Assembly: GCF_027587175.1 (NCBI RefSeq)
Contig: NZ_JAPCID010000038.1
Coordinates: forward strand, 1-64,000
Source of the DNA: Solirubrobacter deserti
GTDB lineage: Bacteria; Actinomycetota; Thermoleophilia; Solirubrobacterales; Solirubrobacteraceae
Length of the DNA stretch: 64,000 nucleotides
Reading direction: 5' to 3'
The translations under genes were made by a program, and so were the position numbers. The notes under the pieces were generated by a model that worked only from the letters and a program-made list of their open reading frames with translations, had not been told where the DNA came from and searched no databases. Each line of letters starts with the position of its first letter. Positions within the stretch are counted from its first letter, which is position 1. Positions 44,198 through 52,940 of the stretch are shown one piece after another.

Positions 44198-44801
44198 GGG
44201 CGTCCAACCCGTCGAGCCGGAACGACAACGCTCCCGCCTCCAGCTGCGCGCGCTTGTCGGCCTCCTTGGCCTCGCGCGCGAGCGACGCCTCCAGGACCTC
44301 GTCGGCGCGCGCGGCGTCGACCACCGTCACGCCGTCGGCGTCGAGCACGACCAGGTCACCAGGGCGGATCTCCCACCCGCCGATCACCACCGGCACGTCG
44401 AGCTGCCCGGCCGTCTCCTTGGCGGCGCCGCGGGAGCGGATCCACCGCGACCACACCGGAACGGCCATCTGGGACAGCTCCTCGCTGTCGCGGACCGCGG
44501 CGTCGACGAGCACGGCGGCCGCGCCGCGCGCGACGGCCTGGGTGAGCAGGAGGTCGCCGAGCAGCGCGACCGGGCGCGGCTCGGGCATGCAGAGCACGAG
44601 CACCTCACCGGGCTGCAGCCGCTCCATCACGGCGTGCACCATCAGGTTGTCGTCCTGCGCGCACAGCGCGATCCGCGCCGGCCCGCACGCGCGCGAACGC
44701 GGCACCAGCCGCTTGAACTCCGCGTCGACGAGGCCCTCACGGCCCGAGGCCTCGTACACGGTCGCGGCGCCGAGCCGCGCCAGCTCGCCGGTCACACTCA
44801 C
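44190..44801 (-). CDS. 4-hydroxy-4-methyl-2-oxoglutarate aldolase / RraA family
   Basis: 203 residues with the RraA-like fold: GDLLLTQAVARGAAAVLVDAAVRD carries the glycine-rich substrate loop and the VRD arginine-aspartate needed for the Mg-dependent aldolase reaction. GTG at 44801 overlaps the hydratase stop (GTGA). The proposed reaction splits 4-carboxy-4-hydroxy-2-oxoadipate to pyruvate and oxaloacetate, the end of the meta-cleavage pathway. RraA itself (RNase E regulator) is less likely in this context. Confidence 0.85.
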   Translation of the reverse strand: MSVTGELARLGAATVYEASGREGLVDAEFKRLVPRSRACGPARIALCAQDDNLMVHAVMERLQPGEVLVLCMPEPRPVALLGDLLLTQAVARGAAAVLVDAAVRDSEELSQMAVPVWSRWIRSRGAAKETAGQLDVPVVIGGWEIRPGDLVVLDADGVTVVDAARADEVLEASLAREAKEADKRAQLEAGALSFRLDGLDARV

Positions 44802-45514
44802 GACAGCTCCTCCACGACCTGCGGCAGCACCCGCATGAACGACTCGCCGTAGCGCACCTCCGAGCGCCCCGACGCGCGGCGCGCGTGATTGCCGCGCTGC
44901 TCGCCGCGCTGCGCGTAGTAGGCCTGCAGGTACCGCTGGGCTTGCATCTCGCCCATGGCGGCCACCTTCTGGTCCCACACGCTCGTGATGTCCACGTGCA
45001 CGGTCGGCGTGAAGTTGCACAGCTCGGGCTGATGCGGTTCGAACAGGAACAGCTGCGGCGGCTTGACGGTGCCGAACGCGCTCGGCACGCCGGCACCCGC
45101 CGCCAGCGAGCGGGCCCGGTCCACCGCCGCGTAGGCGACCGGGTGGTCGGGGTTGAACGGGTCGGTGTCGGTGTGCGTGATCAGCACGTCGGGCCCGAAC
45201 GCGCGGATCGCCTCCGCGATCTCGAGCAGCCGATCCCCGTCGATCTGCAGCGGATAGTCGCCGAAGTCCAGGCAGCGGAACGACGCGCCAAGGTGCTCGG
45301 CGGCGGCCGCGGCCTCGGCGTGGCGCAGCCGCTTGACGTTCTCCACCGTCTGGTCCGGTGCCTTCCACAGCTCGCCGGACTCGCCGCGCTCCCCGTAGGA
45401 CAGCGCGATCACCTCCGCCTCGCCGCCCAGCGCCACCGCCTTGGCCACCGCGCCGCCGGCCCGCCAGACGAAGTCGGCCGAATGGGCCCCGATGACCTGG
45501 ACCCTCTTAGGCAC
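44798..45514 (-). CDS. galB: GalB-type 4-oxalomesaconate hydratase (PIG-L family)
   Basis: 238 residues. The N-terminal GAHSADFVWRAGG (His11, Asp14) and HTDTDPFNPDHP (His114, His124) provide the zinc site of the PIG-L/LmbE fold. GERGES also matches GalB of the gallate pathway rather than sugar deacetylases. Stop overlaps the aldolase start; start overlaps the DUF6282 gene. Predicted to hydrate 4-oxalomesaconate for the aldolase. A deacetylase role is the alternative. Confidence 0.82.
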   Translation of the reverse strand: MPKRVQVIGAHSADFVWRAGGAVAKAVALGGEAEVIALSYGERGESGELWKAPDQTVENVKRLRHAEAAAAAEHLGASFRCLDFGDYPLQIDGDRLLEIAEAIRAFGPDVLITHTDTDPFNPDHPVAYAAVDRARSLAAGAGVPSAFGTVKPPQLFLFEPHQPELCNFTPTVHVDITSVWDQKVAAMGEMQAQRYLQAYYAQRGEQRGNHARRASGRSEVRYGESFMRVLPQVVEELS

Positions 45515-46433
45515 CGTCGAGCCCCGCCAGCCGCCGCGTGTTCTCTACAGCCATCACTCGAATCTCCTCCTCGCTGAAGCCGGCCGCGAGGAAGCGGTCG
45601 GCCAGGATGGCCAGCCCGTCCTCCGCCGGCGGGTTGAAGACCTGCCCGAGGTCGCTGCCCCACACGGTGCGGGCGGCGCCGACCGCGCGGGTTGCCTCGA
45701 AGACGTGCTCCCATGTGCACTTGCCGGTATACGGCGTGGTCAGCGCCCGCTGGAAGAACGCGCCGCGCTCGGCCAGCCGCTGCTGGTCGGCCGGGCCGAC
45801 GCGGTGCGACGGGAACTCCGGGTTGGTCACCACGACCGTCTCCACGCCCGCGTCGACGGCCGCGTCGACGACGGCGAAGATCTCGTCGCGGGACAGATGC
45901 CCGGTCGCGAGCACGAGCCCGTGGCGCGCCACCACGTCCAGCACGGCGCGCAGCGCGGGCAGCGGGGCGCGTTCGGCGTCGAGCACCGGCACCGCGCGCG
46001 GCGGAGCGCCCGCCTCGCGCAGCTCGCGCTCGAACCGCACCCAGACGGGGACGTTGCCGTGCAGCTGCGCCCGCTCGACCTTGTCGAACTCGCCCGTTGA
46101 GCTGACCGTCGGCAGCCAGACGAAACGCGCCCCCTGGCGGGCGGCGACCTCGACCGCCGTCGCGTTCAGCCCGCCGACCGCGTGGTTGAGCACGATCGAG
46201 CCGACGGCCATCGGCGCCCCGACCGCGGCGTTCACCACGGCCGCGCGTTCGGCCGTCGCCGTGTAGTGCGACATCAGCCCGAAGCCGGCCAGGCCGAGCT
46301 CCAGATGGCGGGCGGCCAGCTCGAGGTCGGTGATGCGGCGCGGGGCGAAGTCCGGCGCCGCGTGCACGTACGGGTCAAAGCCGCCACGCACGAGCTCCCG
46401 CGCGCGAGCAGAGGGGACGGGGTGCTCAGGCAC
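45507..46433 (-). CDS. DUF6282 amidohydrolase-like protein
   Basis: 308 residues. HAAPDFAPRR near the start, a central TGHLSRDE and a late VWGSDLGQ give the scattered His/Asp ligands of a TIM-barrel metal hydrolase. The start is set at GTG 46433, which has GGAGGA 12 bases upstream; an in-frame ATG at 46469 is possible. First gene of the ring-cleavage operon. It could open a lactone or hydrolyse a side chain, but no reaction is established. Confidence 0.72.
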   Translation of the reverse strand: MPEHPVPSARARELVRGGFDPYVHAAPDFAPRRITDLELAARHLELGLAGFGLMSHYTATAERAAVVNAAVGAPMAVGSIVLNHAVGGLNATAVEVAARQGARFVWLPTVSSTGEFDKVERAQLHGNVPVWVRFERELREAGAPPRAVPVLDAERAPLPALRAVLDVVARHGLVLATGHLSRDEIFAVVDAAVDAGVETVVVTNPEFPSHRVGPADQQRLAERGAFFQRALTTPYTGKCTWEHVFEATRAVGAARTVWGSDLGQVFNPPAEDGLAILADRFLAAGFSEEEIRVMAVENTRRLAGLDGA

Positions 46434-46495
46434 AGCCGGGATGTTCCTCCGACCGCGCGCACGACGCATCGGTCACCGCGGTGTGCGCCGGCCGC

Positions 46496-48484
46496 TCAGC
46501 GCACGTGGGCGGCCGGTTCACGCCGGCGGAGGCGTTCGAGCGCGGTCGTGAGAGCGTCCACGACGCACGGGTCGAACTGCGTGCCCGCGCAGCGCTGGAT
46601 CTCGGTGATCGCCTCCTCGGGGGAGCGGCCGGCGCGGTACGCGCGGTCGGTGACGATCGCGTCGTAGGTGTCGCAGGCGGCGACGATGCGGGCGGCGAGC
46701 GGGATCTCCTCGCCCGCGAGCCCGTCGGGGTAGCCGTTGCCGTCGTAGCGCTCGTGGCTGGAGCGCACGATGCGGCCGACGGTCTGCAGGCCGGGTGTCG
46801 CGCCGATGATGCGCTCGCCGATGATCGTGTGCTGACGCATGTACTGCCACTCGGCCTCGTCGAGCGCGCGCGGGGCGTGCAGGATCGCGTCGGGGATCGC
46901 GATCTTGCCGATGTCGTGCAGCGCGGCGGCGCGGCGCAGGTCGAGCAGGTCCGCGGAGTCCAGGCCGAGCTGCTCGCCGACGGCTTCGGCGAGCTGGGCG
47001 ACGTCGTCGACGTGCTCGCGCAGGTCGCCGTCGTGCTCGGCGGCGACGCGCAACAGCACGTGGTGGACGGCCTCGTCGGCGGTGCGGCGCCCGCGGCCCT
47101 TGGCGGCGTACATGCGCTGGTCGCACAGGCGCAGGGCGTCCGCGGCGTCCGCGACCTCGGTCGGGATCAGGACCACGCCCGCCGAGCAGCCGATGGTGAA
47201 GCGCTCGCCGCGTTCGCTGAGCGCCGCGGTCGCCTGCTTGACGAGGCGCTCGGGATCGATGTCCGGGTGGGTGGCGAGCACGCAGAACTCGTCGCCGCCC
47301 ATGCGGTAGGCGTGGGCGAGGCCGCCGATCTCGGCCGCGAGGTTGTGGCCGAGCCGCACGAGCAGCGCGTCGCCCGCGGGATGGCCGAAGCTGTCGTTGT
47401 AGGCCTTGAAGCCGTCCAGGTCGAACGTCGCCAGCACGGCACCGCGTCCGGGCCGGGCGTCGCGGATCGCGCGCTCGAGGTCCAGCAGCAGCGCCCGGCG
47501 GTTGCCGAGGCCCGTGAGCGCGTCGGTCAGCGCTTCGGTCTCGCTGACGCCGAGCGTGCGCAGGTTCTCCCGGAACGTCAGGGCGAAGCGGACGACGGCC
47601 GCGACGATCGCGCCGCAGGCGAGCCAGATCGCCACGTGATTGAGACGGACGTAGTGGTCGGCGACCAGCAGGCCGAGCGCCACCAGCGTGAACGTTGCGG
47701 GCAGGACGAGCAGACCGCCGCGCAGGCGGCGCGCGTCCAGGCGCCGGGCGGGCAGGCAAGCGGCAGCGCCCATCAGCAGGTAGGCGCCGGGCCACGTGAG
47801 GTCCAGCAGCGTGTAGTCCTGGTAGGTCCCCTTGGCGGCCTGGTAGAGGTAGATCACGTCGCCGACGGCCCAGATCGCGAACGCCGCGCCAAGCAGCGCC
47901 CAGGCCGCGCCGACGCGCCAGCCGGTGATCGCCATGACCGCGATGACGAACGCGAGCAGCATCAGGTCCCCGAGCGGATACGCGAGGTTGGTCGCGACGG
48001 TGGCGAACGTCCCCTCGGTGCTCGCGACGACGCCGAAGACGAGCGCCGCGCCGACCGCGGCGATCGTGAGCCCGCACACCAGCCCGTCCAGCCACAGCAC
48101 CGAGGAGACGCGGCCGGCGCGGGCGCGCAGCAACAGCACGAGCGCGCCGTACGCCGCCGGGAAGATGCTCAGGTAGCCCGCGTCCGACCAGGACGGGTAC
48201 GGCGGCGCGTCCAGGTCCTCGAGGGCGACCGTGTAGTACACGTCGCCGGCGGCGTAGCCGAGCAACCCCACGGTCAGCACCGCCCAGGCCGTGCGCTCGC
48301 TGCCCATGGAGGCGCGGGCGCGCAGCCCACACACGATCACGACCAGGAACTCGACGGCGTTGTAGGCCTTGTCCCCGGGGCCCGGGGGAAGGACGCCGAC
48401 GACGCGCAGGAGAACGGCGACGAGGCTCGCCGCCGCGGCGGCGAGCAACCACGTCTGGAGATACGGACGACGAAGAAGCTCCAC
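46496..48484 (-). CDS. membrane GGDEF / HD-GYP cyclic-di-GMP protein
   Basis: 662 residues. About nine N-terminal helices (12-302), GGDEF domain with intact catalytic motif (RMGGDEF, 396-400) but no RxxD product-inhibition site, then HD-GYP with HDIGK (523-527) and HERYDGNGYP (577-586) intact. Both synthesis and breakdown of cyclic-di-GMP are therefore possible from one polypeptide. Monocistronic. The membrane part resembles MHYT/MASE-like sensor regions but I cannot assign it. Confidence 0.9.
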   Translation of the reverse strand: MELLRRPYLQTWLLAAAAASLVAVLLRVVGVLPPGPGDKAYNAVEFLVVIVCGLRARASMGSERTAWAVLTVGLLGYAAGDVYYTVALEDLDAPPYPSWSDAGYLSIFPAAYGALVLLLRARAGRVSSVLWLDGLVCGLTIAAVGAALVFGVVASTEGTFATVATNLAYPLGDLMLLAFVIAVMAITGWRVGAAWALLGAAFAIWAVGDVIYLYQAAKGTYQDYTLLDLTWPGAYLLMGAAACLPARRLDARRLRGGLLVLPATFTLVALGLLVADHYVRLNHVAIWLACGAIVAAVVRFALTFRENLRTLGVSETEALTDALTGLGNRRALLLDLERAIRDARPGRGAVLATFDLDGFKAYNDSFGHPAGDALLVRLGHNLAAEIGGLAHAYRMGGDEFCVLATHPDIDPERLVKQATAALSERGERFTIGCSAGVVLIPTEVADAADALRLCDQRMYAAKGRGRRTADEAVHHVLLRVAAEHDGDLREHVDDVAQLAEAVGEQLGLDSADLLDLRRAAALHDIGKIAIPDAILHAPRALDEAEWQYMRQHTIIGERIIGATPGLQTVGRIVRSSHERYDGNGYPDGLAGEEIPLAARIVAACDTYDAIVTDRAYRAGRSPEEAITEIQRCAGTQFDPCVVDALTTALERLRRREPAAHVR

Positions 48485-48541
48485 TATCTAGCAATCGACG
48501 AGCTTGTCGCCGTCTTGAGTGAGCGAGGGAGACTTCGTCGT

Positions 48542-50032
48542 CTAACCGAGCCGCGCGCTCCTGACCTTCGCGGACCGCGGAAGCGTGCTGGCGTTGCCCT
48601 CGAAGCGCGCGCCGAAGCGCAGGCGGGCCGCCACGCGCGTCGGAAAACTGACCGCGATCGAGTAGCGGCACTGGCGTGAGAGGGCGGTGCGGCGCGCGGA
48701 CACGGTGCGCCGGCCGGACTTGACCGTGATGCGGATGCGGCCGGAGCAGGCGCCGGCGCTGGCGAGCCGGCCGCGCACGACGAACCGGTAGGGCATCCGC
48801 CGGTCACGGCTCGGCCGCAGCGTGAGCGACAACCGGGGCCGGAAGCGCGTCACGGTGACGACGCGCACGGCGCTGGTCTGCTGGCGGGCGCCGTCGATCG
48901 CCACGGCGGTCAGCGTGTTAGAGCCGACATCCGCGCCACGCACCGTGTACGTGCACGCGTAGGGAGGCGCGAGCGCCTCGCACACGAAGCGGTCGTCGTC
49001 GTAGAACTGCACCTTGGCGACGCCGCGGTCGTCGCTGGCGTTCACGGACAGCACCGGCGGGACATCGCCGCGGAACCTGACGCGGGCCGCCGGGGCGGTC
49101 CAGGTCAGGACCGGCGGTGCGTCGTCGAGCGTCGGGGCGCCGGCCACCACCACCACGGGTGCGTTCTCGCAGGCGGAGACGACGTCGAACTGGTCCAGCA
49201 CCGCGGTGTCGGTCCCCGCGTTGCAGTAGATGCGGTCGGGGAAGCCGTCGCGGGCGTTGATGGTGTCGTTGTAGTCGCTGCCATAGATGACGTCCGCGCC
49301 TTCCGCGCCGTCGATGGTCGCCGGACCGCCGTCGACGTCGAGGAAGTTGCCGCCGGCGTCCCCGATCAGGCTGGCCGCGCCGTCCGCGGTGGTCGCGAGC
49401 GTCACGTCCTCCACGTCGCCCAGGACGTTGTCGCCCTCGCCCGGCGAGCCGTCGTTGGCCGCGCCGTCGAGGGTCACGGTCACGCTGGGGCGGCTCGAGT
49501 AGGAGACGCGATCGAGGCCCGGGCCGCCGCCCAACGCGTCCGGGCCAGAGCCGCCGCCGATCAGGTCGTCGCCGACGCCGCCGTCGACGACGTCCGCGCC
49601 CGCCCCGCCGCCGAGCTCCTGGTCATCGCCCGGGCCGCCGCTGATCGCGTCCGCGCCGCTGCCGCCCGTGAGCGCGTCGATGCCCTCGCCGCCGTTGATG
49701 GTGATCGGGACCGCCAGGGTCGGCGCGTCGACCCGGTCGGCGCCGTCGCCGGCCTCGACCACGACCCGGCTGACGCCCGCGCACGCGTAGCGCTCACCCT
49801 CCGGCACGCCGGTGCAGCCCGCGCCGGCGATGACGTCGGCGTCGGTGTCGATCCGCCGCTCGACGATCACCTGCGCGGCGTCCCCGCTGAATGCCAGGTT
49901 GTTGGACGCGCCGGCCCCCGCGACGTACGTCAACGTGCCGTTGGCCAGCGTCAGCGTCGCCGCTCCCGCCGGCGCCGCACCCACGAGACCGGAGCTCACG
50001 ACCACACCCACGACCAGCAGCGAACGCTTCAT
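48542..50032 (-). CDS. secreted RTX-like calcium-binding protein
   Basis: 496 residues. Signal peptide (MKRSLLVVGVVVSSGLVGAAPAGA), a leading beta domain, glycine-aspartate nonapeptide repeats (about 113-175: GGSGADAISGGPGDDQ and similar) that form a calcium beta-roll, an Ig-like domain near 325-395 with a disulphide-type cysteine pair, and a basic C-terminal sandwich. No enzymatic domain. Possibly a surface or matrix protein. Confidence 0.82.
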   Translation of the reverse strand: MKRSLLVVGVVVSSGLVGAAPAGAATLTLANGTLTYVAGAGASNNLAFSGDAAQVIVERRIDTDADVIAGAGCTGVPEGERYACAGVSRVVVEAGDGADRVDAPTLAVPITINGGEGIDALTGGSGADAISGGPGDDQELGGGAGADVVDGGVGDDLIGGGSGPDALGGGPGLDRVSYSSRPSVTVTLDGAANDGSPGEGDNVLGDVEDVTLATTADGAASLIGDAGGNFLDVDGGPATIDGAEGADVIYGSDYNDTINARDGFPDRIYCNAGTDTAVLDQFDVVSACENAPVVVVAGAPTLDDAPPVLTWTAPAARVRFRGDVPPVLSVNASDDRGVAKVQFYDDDRFVCEALAPPYACTYTVRGADVGSNTLTAVAIDGARQQTSAVRVVTVTRFRPRLSLTLRPSRDRRMPYRFVVRGRLASAGACSGRIRITVKSGRRTVSARRTALSRQCRYSIAVSFPTRVAARLRFGARFEGNASTLPRSAKVRSARLG

Positions 50033-50052
50033 GAGCCGACACTACTCCCTCT

Positions 50053-50475
50053 TCATGCAGCGGTGGCGGCGAGCGCCGCGCGCAGCTCCCGCCGGTTGTG
50101 CACGTCGAGCTTGCGGAAGACCTTGTGGAGGGGGTACTCGACCGTGCGCGGGCTGATGAACAGCTGCGAGCCGATCTCCGGGTTGGTGTGCCCGCGACCT
50201 GGAGCTCCTGCGGGGTCAGGTCGTCGCGCGTGTCGGGCGTGAGCCGCGAACGCGAGCTCCATCTCGGACTCGACGCCGGACGCCGTCACGATCTCGCACC
50301 CCTCGGCGGACGCCGCCAGGTGGCGCAGCAGCGCGGACTTGCCGACGCCGGCCTCACCGCGCAGGACGAGCACGCGGCTCTCGCCGCCGCGGACGCCGGC
50401 GACGAGCGCCTCGAGCGCGCCGCACTCGCTGACGCGGTTCACCAGGCTGGGGGCCGCGAGCATGGAGCGGCGCAT
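50053..50475 (-). pseudogene. internally deleted LuxR-family (LAL) regulator
   Basis: 140 residues that join a P-loop (RGEAGVGKSALLRHLA, about 39-54) directly to a LuxR helix-turn-helix (GHTNPEIGSQLFISPRTVEY). Full-length LAL regulators have about 800 residues between these. The start of the HTH domain (LTPQELQVA) is in another frame just upstream, so there is both a large deletion and a frameshift. A functional mini-protein is unlikely but not excluded. Confidence 0.75.
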
Positions 50476-50511
50476 TATCGCCCGCGCACCAATCAGGCGT
50501 AGGCTCGCCGC

Positions 50512-51318
50512 ATGCGCCTCTCAACCGACACCGAGCTGTCCGCCCGGTGCGACCGGCTGCGGTCGCTGCACCGCCCCGGCGCGCCCGTGCTGCTTCCCAA
50601 TGCGTGGGACGCCGCCACCGCGAGGGCCGTCGTCGCGGCCGGGTTCCCCGTCGTCGCGACCACCAGCGCCGGCGTGGCCGCCGCGCTCGGCCACGAGGAC
50701 CACGAGCGCGCGCCCGCCGACGAGATGTTCGCCGCCGCCGCGCGGATCGCGCGCGCGGTGGACGTTCCCGTCACCGTCGACGCCGAGGGCGGCTACGGGC
50801 TGCCGCCCGCGGAGCTCGTCGACATGCTGCGCTCCGCGGGGGCCGCCGGCTGCAACCTCGAGGACACCGACAACGCCACGGGCTCGGTGCGCGACGCCAA
50901 CGAGCACGCCGAGTGGCTGCGCGCGGTCCGTGAGGCCGCGGACGCCGACGGCTACCCGCTCGTCATCAACGCCCGGGTCGACGTCTTCTTCGCCCCCGTG
51001 CTCGCGGGCGCCGGTGCGGACGTGCTGGCGGAGCTCGTCCCGGAGGCGGTCCGGCGCGCGGACGCCTACTCCGAGGCCGGCGCCGACTGCGTGTACCCGA
51101 TCGGTCTCTGGGACACGGACGCGCTCCGCCGGTTGCTGTCCCAGGTGAGCGTTCCGGTCAACGTGGTGCGTCTCCCGCAGGCGCCTTCGCCCGCGGAGCT
51201 CGCCGCGCTGGGCGTGGCCCGGATCAGCTGGGGTCCGTTCTTGCATTGGAACGCGATGGCCCGGTTCGGCGAGGAGCTGGCGAGCCTCAGCGCGCCGCCC
51301 GCAGGATCAACTCGGTGA
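50512..51318 (+). CDS. isocitrate lyase / PEP mutase family enzyme
   Basis: 268 residues, alpha/beta barrel. PNAWDAATARAV, the metal-site region VDAEGGYG and CNLEDT, and a final WGPFLHW are typical of the short PEP-mutase-like group (oxaloacetate decarboxylase or 2-methylisocitrate lyase relatives). TAGGCT sits 6 bases before the ATG, so it may be leaderless. The last 32 bases overlap the convergent hydrolase gene. Substrate not predictable. Confidence 0.85.
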   Translation: MRLSTDTELSARCDRLRSLHRPGAPVLLPNAWDAATARAVVAAGFPVVATTSAGVAAALGHEDHERAPADEMFAAAARIARAVDVPVTVDAEGGYGLPPAELVDMLRSAGAAGCNLEDTDNATGSVRDANEHAEWLRAVREAADADGYPLVINARVDVFFAPVLAGAGADVLAELVPEAVRRADAYSEAGADCVYPIGLWDTDALRRLLSQVSVPVNVVRLPQAPSPAELAALGVARISWGPFLHWNAMARFGEELASLSAPPAGSTR

Positions 51319-52078
51319 CGCGGTCGGGCTGGGAGATGTAGGACGCGTGTGACGAGTTGATCTCGACCGTGCGCGAGCCGGCGCGCTTGGCCATGAACCG
51401 CTGCGCGGCGGGGCTGATGACCTCGTCCTGGCGACCGATCAGATACCAGGACGGGATCGTCTTCCAGGTGGGCTCGCCCGCGGGCTCCTGAACCGCCGAC
51501 AGGGACACGGCCCGCTGCGCGCTGGCCATCCGCGCGACGGCCCGGGCGGGCACGTCGGCGGCGAAGAACTCGCGGAAGCGCGCCGGGTCGACGAAGAAGT
51601 CGGTCCCCTCGGTGCCGTCGGGCAGCGGGAACGGCCGCGTCCGCAGCGCCTCGCCGAAGCGGTTGGGGAAGCGCTCGATGATGCCGAAGTTGCTCTCGCC
51701 GGCGTCCAGGGCGAGCGCGTTGAGGTAGACGAGCGCCTTGACGTTGCCCACCAGCTTGGCCGCGGGCGTGGCCACGGCGCCGCCGTAGGAGTGGGCGACG
51801 AGCACGATCGGGCCCTTCACCGGCTGCAGCGCGCTGGCGACGTAGGCGGCGTCGCTCGCCGGCCCGCGCAGGGGGTTGGCGGGGGAGACGACGGTGTAGC
51901 CGCGGTCCTGCAGACGGCTGGTCACCTCGCCGAAGCCGGACGCGTCCGCGAACGCGCCATGGACGAACGCGATCGTGGGCTTGGCCGGCGTGCGGGCCGC
52001 GGCCTCGCCGGCGTGGAGGGCGATCGCGGCCGCGGTGGCGGCGGCGAAGGTGACGAGCGAGCGTGCGAACGGGTGCAC
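51287..52078 (-). CDS. secreted alpha/beta hydrolase
   Basis: 263 residues. Signal peptide (ARSLVTFAAATAAAIALHAG), then an alpha/beta hydrolase with HGAFADASGF oxyanion region, nucleophile elbow GHSYGG-like AHSYGG and a late HASYIS histidine. GTG at 52078 with AAGGAG at 9-base spacing. Paralogue of the divergent gene at 52227 but exported. Substrate unknown. Confidence 0.82.
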   Translation of the reverse strand: MHPFARSLVTFAAATAAAIALHAGEAAARTPAKPTIAFVHGAFADASGFGEVTSRLQDRGYTVVSPANPLRGPASDAAYVASALQPVKGPIVLVAHSYGGAVATPAAKLVGNVKALVYLNALALDAGESNFGIIERFPNRFGEALRTRPFPLPDGTEGTDFFVDPARFREFFAADVPARAVARMASAQRAVSLSAVQEPAGEPTWKTIPSWYLIGRQDEVISPAAQRFMAKRAGSRTVEINSSHASYISQPDRVTELILRAAR

Positions 52079-52226
52079 GGGGAAGGGCTCCTTCCGGTGG
52101 TGGGTCGGGCACCTGTGGGACCGCCCGGCCCTGCCGTTCTGTGACAGCGGCACGGCGCTGTCACGGATGCCCCGCGCCGCCCGGTCAAGCACTGATGCAA
52201 CCGCACCCAACGGAAGGGACCCCTTG

Positions 52227-52940
52227 ATGGAACCCACGATCGTGCTCGTGCACGGCGCGTTCGCCGAGTCCGCGAGCTGGGACGGCGTGGTGGACGCGCT
52301 GCTCGACAGCGGCCATCCCGTGATCGCCGTGGCCAACCCGCTGCGCGGCCTCGCCGCCGACGCCACCGCCGTCAGCGACGTCGTCTCCGGCGTCGTCGGC
52401 CCCGTGATCCTGGTCGGACACTCCTACGGCGGCGCCGTCATCACCAACGTCGCCGACGTCGGCGATGTCATCGGCCTCGTCTACGTGGCCGGCTTCGCCC
52501 CCGCGCCGGGTGAGAGCTGCTTCACGCTCGCGGGCGAGTACCCCGGCAGCACGCTGGGCGACGCGCTGGAGATGACCCGCCGCAGCGACGGCACCACCGA
52601 CCTGCGCATCACCGCCGACCGCTTCCACGCGCAGTTCGCCGCCGACGTGCCGGAGGCACAGGCGGCGCGGATGGCCGTCACGCAGCGTCCCGTCACCCAG
52701 GAGGCCCTGCTCGAGCCCTCCGGCGAGCGGCCCCTGTGGAAGACGTGCCCGTCATGGTTCATCTTCGGCGAGGAGGACCGCAACATCCCCGCGGCCGCCA
52801 TGCACCACATGGCCGAGCGGGCGCGGGCGCACCGGACCGTCGAGATCCCGGGCGCGTCGCACGCGATCTCCGTCGCGCATCCGCTGGCAACCGCCCACAT
52901 GATCCGCGAGGCCGCGGCGCTGCGCGTGGTGGCGTCGTGA
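52227..52940 (+). CDS. alpha/beta hydrolase
   Basis: 237 residues, cytoplasmic. HGAFAESASWDGV, nucleophile Ser in GHSYGG, late HAISVAHP histidine. ATG at 52227 with AAGGGA upstream. Stop overlaps the next gene (GTGA), so the two hydrolases are cotranscribed. Close relative of the exported protein transcribed divergently, suggesting duplication followed by a change of location. Confidence 0.85.
   Translation: MEPTIVLVHGAFAESASWDGVVDALLDSGHPVIAVANPLRGLAADATAVSDVVSGVVGPVILVGHSYGGAVITNVADVGDVIGLVYVAGFAPAPGESCFTLAGEYPGSTLGDALEMTRRSDGTTDLRITADRFHAQFAADVPEAQAARMAVTQRPVTQEALLEPSGERPLWKTCPSWFIFGEEDRNIPAAAMHHMAERARAHRTVEIPGASHAISVAHPLATAHMIREAAALRVVAS

Noticed and set aside
44190-44801. RraA regulator of ribonuclease E
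   Set aside because: The VRD and glycine loop fit both groups, but the operon with a GalB-type hydratase and a dioxygenase favours the aldolase.
44798-45514. Mycothiol-type deacetylase (MshB/Mca)
   Set aside because: The N-terminal block reads GAHSADFVWRAGG rather than the AHPDDE form typical of those enzymes, and the operon is catabolic.
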